Assembly (NCBI GenBank): GCA_016714815.1 | Contig: JADKBZ010000004.1 | Span: forward strand, 372,001-436,000 | DNA length: 64,000 nt | Source of the DNA: Holophagales bacterium | Lineage (GTDB): Bacteria > Acidobacteriota > Thermoanaerobaculia > UBA5066 | Reading direction: 5' to 3' | Part shown: positions 58,981-64,000 of the stretch, piece by piece | Numbering within the stretch: the first letter of the stretch is position 1 | How the letters are laid out: each line of letters opens with the position of its first letter | Program-made: the position numbers and the translations under genes | The notes under the pieces: model-generated | The model's input: only the letters and a program-made list of their open reading frames with translations | What the model was told of the DNA's origin: nothing | Databases searched by the model: none

Positions 58981-61461
58981 GTGAATACGTCGTCGCCTCG
59001 CCGATCCCGTCTCCGGGCCAAGCTCGCGACTGCACTCCTTGCGGCCCTCCCGCTCCTGTCCTGCGGACCACAGGGAAGCGACCCGGCGTCCGCGGCCCTG
59101 CGGAAGGCCGACGAAGCCCTCGGTGGCGTCCGGGCAGCGCCGCCCGCGAAGACGACCGTCCCCGCCTCCCTCGGGGAGATGCCCGAGGCTGTCGCGCGCC
59201 TCGAGACTCTCCGGGAGGAGGTCGAGAGGGCAATTCCCGTCGATGACGCCGAGCTGGAGGCGACGGCGGCGCTCGACGCGGCGTTGCGACGGGTCGGACG
59301 CCTCCGCACCCGCGTCGACGGGCTTCCGCTCGACGAGCTGACCGAGGTCTCCCGGCGTCTCGCGGCCACGACCCGTTCGGTGCGGGATGCGGGAGAGGTC
59401 GTCGGGACCCGGCTCCACCAGATCGAGGCAGGCACGCGCCAGGTCGACGAGCTGAAGGCGACCTTCGAAGCGTTCGCTCTGCTGGCGGAACAGGCCGGCG
59501 TGCCGCCCGCCCTGCGCCTGCGCGCCGGAGTCTGCCGCGCCCAGCTCGACGACCTCGCGGCCCAGCTGGCCCGGAGACGGACCCAGCTCCTCGTGCTCGT
59601 CGACAAGCTCGCCGAGGCGCGCGGAGGCGCCGCCGCGATGACGGCCGACACGCAGCAGCGTTTCGTCGAGTCCCGGAGGCGCTTCGCGGCGTCTCTGGAG
59701 GAGCCGATCTGGAACCTCGGGATCAGCGGCCAGGAGGCCCGGACCCTGATGGCCGCCCGCCTCTCGCGGGACACCCTGCGCGTCCGCAGGTGGTTCGAGT
59801 CCAACCTCCCGAGGATCCTCCTCCTGACGATCGTCTTTCTCGGAGGGACGGTCCTCCTCCTCCACCGGCTCCGCCCGGGAGCACATCGCCGTGCCGCCAG
59901 CGATCCGTCCGCGGCCGCGGGCGTTCGTTTCATGGAGAGCCCCCTGGCGGCCGGGATCCCGGTCACCGTCCTGGCCCTCGTCGTCCTCTCCCCCGAGCCC
60001 CCGGCCATCATCTATGACCTCGCGTGGCTTCCCGGAGCGCCCGCGGCGGCGTGGGTCATCGTCAAGGTGCTCGGCCCGGCCGTGCGCCGCACGGTCTGGG
60101 TCCTCGCCGCCTCGCTCGCCGTCACTCCCCTGGCGGGCGCCCTCGGCGCGCTCCCCTTCACCGACCGCCTCACGACCGTCCTCCAGACCGGGCCTCTCGC
60201 CGTCGTCCTCGCGCTCGACCTCTACCAGGGCCGCCTCTCCGGCCACGCGGGAGGGGGCCGGGCCGCGGGGGTCCTCAAGGCGGTCCTGTGGCTCCTCTCC
60301 GGCTGCCTCGGCCTGGCCACCGCGGGAATGCTCGTCGGCCGCGTCGGGCTCGCCACGGTCCTCGGCAGCGGCGCCCTCGGGACGCTCGGCGGGATCGCCA
60401 TGCTCGTGGCGGCCTACCTCGTCGCCGCCGGCCTGATCCGGAGCCTCCTCGCGTCGGAGCCGGCGCAGGGCCTGCGGATGGTTCGCGAGCACGCCGACGT
60501 CGTCGCCGAGAGCTGCCTCGCCGCGCTCCGCGTCCTCGGCGTCCTCGTCGTCCTCGCCATCTCCGTCAAGGCGTTCGGCATCGGACCCTGGCTCGGCTCC
60601 CTCTTCGCCGGGTTCCTCGGTGCGAAGGCGAAGGTCGGGTCGATCACGATCTCGCCGGGCTCCCTCCTCGGCTTCGCCCTCGTCCTCTGGATCTCGGTGC
60701 TCGTCTCCCGGCTCCTCGGGTTTCTGCTCGCGGAGGAGGTCCTCCCGCGGTTCGACCTCCGGAGAGGGACGGCCGTCGCGATCTCCGGGATCACGCGCTA
60801 CCTTCTCCTCGTCGGGGGCTTCGTCCTGGCCGCGGGCGTCGCCGGCATCGACCTGACGACCTTCGGCTTCGTCGCCGGCGCCCTCGGCGTCGGCATCGGC
60901 TTCGGCCTGCAGAACATCGTGAGCAACTTCATTTCCGGGCTCATCCTCCTCTTCGAGAGGCCCATCCAGGTCGGCGACGCCGTGGACGTCCCCGGGGCGT
61001 CGGGGACCGTGACGCAGATCGGGATCCGGGCGTCGACGGTCCGCACCTTCGACGGGGCCGACGTCATCGTTCCCAACGCCGACCTGATCAGCAAGCCCGT
61101 GACCAACTGGACCGGCGCGAATCCCGACCGGCGCTTCGACGTCTCCGTCGGCGTCGCGTACGGCTCGCCCCTCGAGACGACGGCCCAGGCGCTCCTCGCC
61201 GCCGCCCGGAGGACCCCGGGCGTTCACACGACGACGCCTCCCGAGGCGTTCTTCCAGAGCTTCGGCGACAGCGCCCTCGACTGGACGCTCCGCGTCTGGG
61301 TGAGGATGGACGAGTCGCCGAAGGTCCTCAGCGATCTGAAGCGGGCCGTGAGCGAGGAGCTCGAGAGGGAGAAGATCGAGGTCCCCTTCCCGCAGCGAGA
61401 CCTCCACATCCGCTCCGTCGCCCCCGGGGCGCTCGGGGCGCCCGGCGGAGAGAGCCGGTGA
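58981..61461 (+). CDS. MscS-family mechanosensitive channel with lipoprotein-type N-terminus, copy 2
   Basis: 826 residues, a close paralogue of the 846-residue copy at 55195. Lipobox LPLLSC with Cys28. The periplasmic helical domain contains ALLAEQAGVPPALRLRAGVCRAQLDDLAAQLARRR, aligned with the equivalent region of copy 1. The membrane part ends in the MscS domain GIGFGLQNIVSNFISGLILLFERPIQVGDAVDVPGASGTVTQIGIRASTVRTFDGADVIVPNADLISKP, which is nearly identical in copy 1. Sequence divergence is concentrated in the N-terminal half. Together with copy 1 and the crystallin between them it looks like a duplicated envelope-stress cassette. Confidence 0.87.
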   Translation: MNTSSPRRSRLRAKLATALLAALPLLSCGPQGSDPASAALRKADEALGGVRAAPPAKTTVPASLGEMPEAVARLETLREEVERAIPVDDAELEATAALDAALRRVGRLRTRVDGLPLDELTEVSRRLAATTRSVRDAGEVVGTRLHQIEAGTRQVDELKATFEAFALLAEQAGVPPALRLRAGVCRAQLDDLAAQLARRRTQLLVLVDKLAEARGGAAAMTADTQQRFVESRRRFAASLEEPIWNLGISGQEARTLMAARLSRDTLRVRRWFESNLPRILLLTIVFLGGTVLLLHRLRPGAHRRAASDPSAAAGVRFMESPLAAGIPVTVLALVVLSPEPPAIIYDLAWLPGAPAAAWVIVKVLGPAVRRTVWVLAASLAVTPLAGALGALPFTDRLTTVLQTGPLAVVLALDLYQGRLSGHAGGGRAAGVLKAVLWLLSGCLGLATAGMLVGRVGLATVLGSGALGTLGGIAMLVAAYLVAAGLIRSLLASEPAQGLRMVREHADVVAESCLAALRVLGVLVVLAISVKAFGIGPWLGSLFAGFLGAKAKVGSITISPGSLLGFALVLWISVLVSRLLGFLLAEEVLPRFDLRRGTAVAISGITRYLLLVGGFVLAAGVAGIDLTTFGFVAGALGVGIGFGLQNIVSNFISGLILLFERPIQVGDAVDVPGASGTVTQIGIRASTVRTFDGADVIVPNADLISKPVTNWTGANPDRRFDVSVGVAYGSPLETTAQALLAAARRTPGVHTTTPPEAFFQSFGDSALDWTLRVWVRMDESPKVLSDLKRAVSEELEREKIEVPFPQRDLHIRSVAPGALGAPGGESR

Positions 61462-61520
61462 CCACGACCTCGCCTCGATCGTGAAGAAGCTCGGCGCCGG
61501 CCTCGCCGCCCTCCCCGCCC

Positions 61521-62534
61521 CTACAGCCAGCCCGACTTCTTGAAGCCCCGGTAGAGCAGCGCGCAGACGACGGACATGAAGACCATCGCGACCGGGTACC
61601 CGAGCCTCCAGTGGAGCTCGGGGATGTTCTCGAAGTTCATCCCGTAGAGCCCCGCGATCATCGTCGGGACGGCCAGGATGGCGGCCCAGGCCGCGAGGCG
61701 CTTGGTGTCCTCGTTCTGCGAGACGGAGGCGAGGGCGAGGTGGGCGTTGAGGGCCGTCGCCGAGAGCTGGTGCACCGTGTCGATCAGCTCGTTGATCCGG
61801 AGGACGTGGTCGTTGACGTCCTGGAAGTAGGGGCGCGTCTCGGCGGGAATGACCGGGCAGTCGACCCGCGCGAGGTGGCTCGACACGTCGGTGAGCGGCG
61901 ACACGGCCCGCCGGACCGAGACGAGGTCCCGCATGAGCCGGTAGAGGCGGCTCGTGATCTCGCTCGAGAAGCGCCCCGCGAAGATCTCCTCCTCGAGCGA
62001 GAGGAGCTCCTTTTCCAGGACCTCGACGACGGGGAAGTACTGGTCGACGATGAAGTCCATCAGGGCGTGCAGGACGAAGCCGGAGCCCCGGGCCAGCTGC
62101 GTCGGGACCGCCTCGCAGCGGGCCCTCACGCCGAGGTGGTTCTGGAGCGATCCGTGCCGCACGGAGACGAGGTAGCGCTTCGAGACGAAGATGTGCGTCT
62201 CGCCGAACTCGAGGCGGCGAGGCTCGCCCTCGAGCCGGACCGTCCGGAGGACGAGGAAGAGGGAGTCGTCGTAGGTGTCGAGCTTCGTCCTCTGGTGGGC
62301 GGCGTGAGCGTCCTCGACGGCCAGGTCGTGGAGGCCCAGGGCGTCCTGCACGGTTCTCAGCAGCTCTTCCGACGGCTCGTAGAGCCCGATCCAGAGAAAC
62401 CAGCCGGGGTTCCCGAGCGCGGCCGGGATCCCGTCGATCGGCACCTCCGAGACGCGGAGGCCGTCGCGGTAGGCCCGGCAGGCGATGACGCCGCCGGGGA
62501 AGGGCGAAGGGGAGGAGGCGTCCGAATCGGTCAT
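61521..62534 (-). CDS. corA: CorA-family divalent-cation transporter
   Basis: 337 residues, typical length. The large N-terminal cytoplasmic domain starts GVIACRAYRDGLRVSEVPIDG and contains LHDLAVEDAHAAHQRTKLDTYDDSLFLVL. The C-terminal pair of membrane helices is preceded by the selectivity signature GLYGMNFENIPELHW, with the GMN motif intact, and ends in a positive KKSGWL tail. It transports magnesium or cobalt. ATG 62534 has GGAGCGAG upstream, and TACGAT about 30 bp before is a possible -10. It diverges from the glycosyltransferase at 62615. Confidence 0.92.
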   Translation of the reverse strand: MTDSDASSPSPFPGGVIACRAYRDGLRVSEVPIDGIPAALGNPGWFLWIGLYEPSEELLRTVQDALGLHDLAVEDAHAAHQRTKLDTYDDSLFLVLRTVRLEGEPRRLEFGETHIFVSKRYLVSVRHGSLQNHLGVRARCEAVPTQLARGSGFVLHALMDFIVDQYFPVVEVLEKELLSLEEEIFAGRFSSEITSRLYRLMRDLVSVRRAVSPLTDVSSHLARVDCPVIPAETRPYFQDVNDHVLRINELIDTVHQLSATALNAHLALASVSQNEDTKRLAAWAAILAVPTMIAGLYGMNFENIPELHWRLGYPVAMVFMSVVCALLYRGFKKSGWL

Positions 62535-62591
62535 TTCTCGCTCCAGCGACCGGGCATCGTAACGCCGGTGCCACGGGAGCGGGCCTTCCGC

Positions 62592-62597
62592 TATCCT
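62592..62597 (+). promoter_or_regulatory. -10 box (TATCCT) before the glycosyltransferase
   Basis: TATCCT lies 17 nt before ATG 62615 with no Shine-Dalgarno between. It shares the 80-bp divergent region with the corA promoter. Confidence 0.35.
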
Positions 62598-62614
62598 CCG
62601 CCCAACCGAACCGA

Positions 62615-63862
62615 ATGCTACTGACCCGACGCCCCCGCGCGCTCTATGCCGCGTTCGACCGCTTTCCGACGCGGAAGGGCGCTTCCGCGCACATCGCGCG
62701 CTTCGCTCCCGCCCTGTTCGAGGAGTTCGGAGGCGGCCTTCTCTACGTTCTCGGCGACGAGAGGCTCCCGGTTCACCAGGTCGAGGACGACGTCGAGATC
62801 GTCCGTTTCTCCACGCCGCTCCCGAACTTCCTCGAGCGGGCCGTCGCCTTCGGCGAGCACCTCGCCCGTCTCCTCGACGAGGCGGAGGATGGCCTCGAGA
62901 TCTGCCACTTCCGCGACCCCTGGTCGGGAGTCCCTATCCTCGAGCGGCACCACCGGTACGCCACCGTCTTCGAGGTCAACGCGCTCCCCTCCATCGAGCT
63001 TCCCTACGCCTATCCCTCGATCGCGCCGAGGACCCTCGAGAAGGTCCAGGCGGCCGAGCGCTTCTGCCTCGAAGCCGCCGACCGGATCGTCACCCCGTCC
63101 CGCACGACGCGCGACCTCCTCGTGTCCGGCGGAATCCCGGCGTCGAAGGTCGACGTCGTGCCGAACGGCGCCGACCCCGTCCCCCCCCTTCCCCGCCCCT
63201 TCGAGGCGCCGGACGAGTACCTGATCTACTTCGGGGCGCTCCAGCCGTGGCAGGGAGTCGACACGCTGCTGGGCGCGTTCGCCCGCCTCGCCGACCTCGA
63301 GACGCTCCGCCTCGTCGTCTGCGGCTCCGGGCGGTCCCGGCAGGCCCGTGCCGCGGAAAAGCGCGCCGAGAAGCTCGGTATCGCCGGGCGGGTCCTCTGG
63401 CGCTGGGAGCTCCCCTCGTCCGAGCTCGAGCCCTGGCTCGGCAACGCCCTCCTCTCCGTCGCGCCCCTTCGCGCCTGCTCCCGCAACGTCGAGCAGGGGT
63501 GCGCGCCGCTGAAGATCCTCGAGTCGCTCGCCGCGGGCGTCCCGGTCGTCGCCTCCGACCTCCCGCCGGTCCGCGAGATCGTCACGGACGGGGTCGAGGG
63601 GCGCCTCGTCGCGCCCGACCGGCCGGCCGACCTCGCCCGCGCGATCCGCCTCCTCCTCCACCTCCCCGAGCACCGCGCGCGGATGTCCGCCGCGGCCCGC
63701 GAGCGGGCCGCGCGGGACTTCACCTGGGACCGCTCCCTCGACCTCCTGAAAGGCGTCTACCGTTCGCTGCGATCCCGGGCAGCGGCACCTTCTCACACGA
63801 AACCAAACGCGGAGGACCAGCATGTTCGAGGCTCTCAAGGCGTTCAAATCGCTCTCGCCTGA
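62615..63862 (+). CDS. GT4-family glycosyltransferase
   Basis: 415 residues, GT-B fold. The N-terminal domain carries RALYAAFDRFPTRKGASAHI with the glycine-rich acceptor loop. The C-terminal donor domain has DEYLIYFGALQPWQGVDTLLGAFARL and CAPLKILESLAAGVPVVASDLPPVREIV with the EX7E-type Glu. The last ~30 residues run past the family's normal end and overlap the next gene by 41 bp, so the true C-terminus may be this long or a stop may have been lost. It could feed the same envelope polysaccharide as the cluster at 2.3-8.7 kb. Confidence 0.82.
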   Translation: MLLTRRPRALYAAFDRFPTRKGASAHIARFAPALFEEFGGGLLYVLGDERLPVHQVEDDVEIVRFSTPLPNFLERAVAFGEHLARLLDEAEDGLEICHFRDPWSGVPILERHHRYATVFEVNALPSIELPYAYPSIAPRTLEKVQAAERFCLEAADRIVTPSRTTRDLLVSGGIPASKVDVVPNGADPVPPLPRPFEAPDEYLIYFGALQPWQGVDTLLGAFARLADLETLRLVVCGSGRSRQARAAEKRAEKLGIAGRVLWRWELPSSELEPWLGNALLSVAPLRACSRNVEQGCAPLKILESLAAGVPVVASDLPPVREIVTDGVEGRLVAPDRPADLARAIRLLLHLPEHRARMSAAARERAARDFTWDRSLDLLKGVYRSLRSRAAAPSHTKPNAEDQHVRGSQGVQIALA

Positions 63863-64000
63863 GCAGAAGGCGCTGCTGGAGACCAAGCAGGTTTCCGGCG
63901 AGTTCGAGCCCGGAGCCCTCATCGGGCTCCTCCGGCCGATCGCCGAGTACGACCGGCTGAGCGACAAGTCGCGGACCCCGATGGGCTGCTCGACGGGCGC
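63822..64000 (+). CDS. start of an unknown gene, cut by the window edge
   Basis: 59 full codons from ATG 63822, preceded by GGAGG. The product begins MFEALKAFKSLSPEQKALLE and continues with LIGLLRPIAEYDRLSDK; helical and charged, not recognised. It overlaps the end of the glycosyltransferase gene by 41 bp in another frame. The strong Shine-Dalgarno is the main reason to call it. Confidence 0.55.
   Translation, partial: MFEALKAFKSLSPEQKALLETKQVSGEFEPGALIGLLRPIAEYDRLSDKSRTPMGCSTG

Noticed and set aside
1..64000. tRNA, rRNA, CRISPR arrays and integrase attachment sites
   Set aside because: I looked for T-loop-like GGTTCGAATCC sequences, spaced direct repeats and integrase genes and found none that I could support.

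Overview
The window is very GC-rich, densely coded DNA from a bacterium that was probably anaerobic or facultative. An [FeFe]-hydrogenase operon sits beside many exported peptidases (prolyl oligopeptidase, two Tricorn-like proteases, M28, M29 and a metzincin), a BlaI/M56 pair, VIT/vWA proteins and an exopolysaccharide locus. That mix is reminiscent of Acidobacteriota (Thermoanaerobaculia- or Holophagae-like). This placement is an inference from gene content; the window holds no rRNA or other marker that settles it. GTG starts are common, genes often overlap by four bases (GTGA/ATGA), and several genes look leaderless, with a TANNNT -10 box only 5-9 nt before the start codon.

Layout. 0.1-2.4 kb: ECF sigma factor, an RskA-like partner and MutY. 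2.3-8.7 kb: polysaccharide locus (NusG-like antiterminator, O-antigen-ligase-like protein with a frameshift, undecaprenyl-phosphate sugar transferase, GT4, GT-C). 8.7-14.5 kb: divergent control region with tandem dyads, a promoter and an intrinsic terminator in the leader, followed by hydC, a hydB-gltD fusion and hydA (broken by an apparent frameshift). 14.5-15.5 kb: about 1.1 kb without genes, holding transposon-derived repeats and a long hairpin. 15.5-23 kb: prolyl oligopeptidase, a small metzincin, a CDP-glycerol-transferase-like protein, an M28 peptidase and a MOSC protein. 23-34 kb: two Tricorn-like proteases around a PH-domain protein, a methyltransferase and an EamA transporter, then an M29 aminopeptidase. 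34-38.6 kb: response regulator, large PAS histidine kinase and a bacteriohemerythrin. 38.6-45.7 kb: VIT/vWA, vWA and MBL-hydrolase operon, then a BlaI/M56 operon with a clear double operator. 45.9-54 kb: two secreted proteins (one a beta-propeller), then a minus-strand operon of proS, a monothiol thioredoxin-like protein, CcdA, an unknown protein and a serine hydrolase. 54-61.5 kb: envelope cassette of a PliI-like protein, an MscS lipoprotein, a secreted beta/gamma-crystallin and a second MscS lipoprotein. 61.5-64 kb: CorA, a glycosyltransferase and a truncated gene.

The most interesting items are the hydrogenase operon, which combines an unusual hydB-gltD fusion, an apparent hydA frameshift and leader attenuation; the MscS-crystallin-MscS cassette; the one-cysteine thioredoxin beside CcdA; the BlaI-type double operator with a non-canonical sequence; the dispersed GGGGTCAGGTCTTG repeat; and the leaderless-gene pattern. 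Several starts are uncertain and are marked as such.
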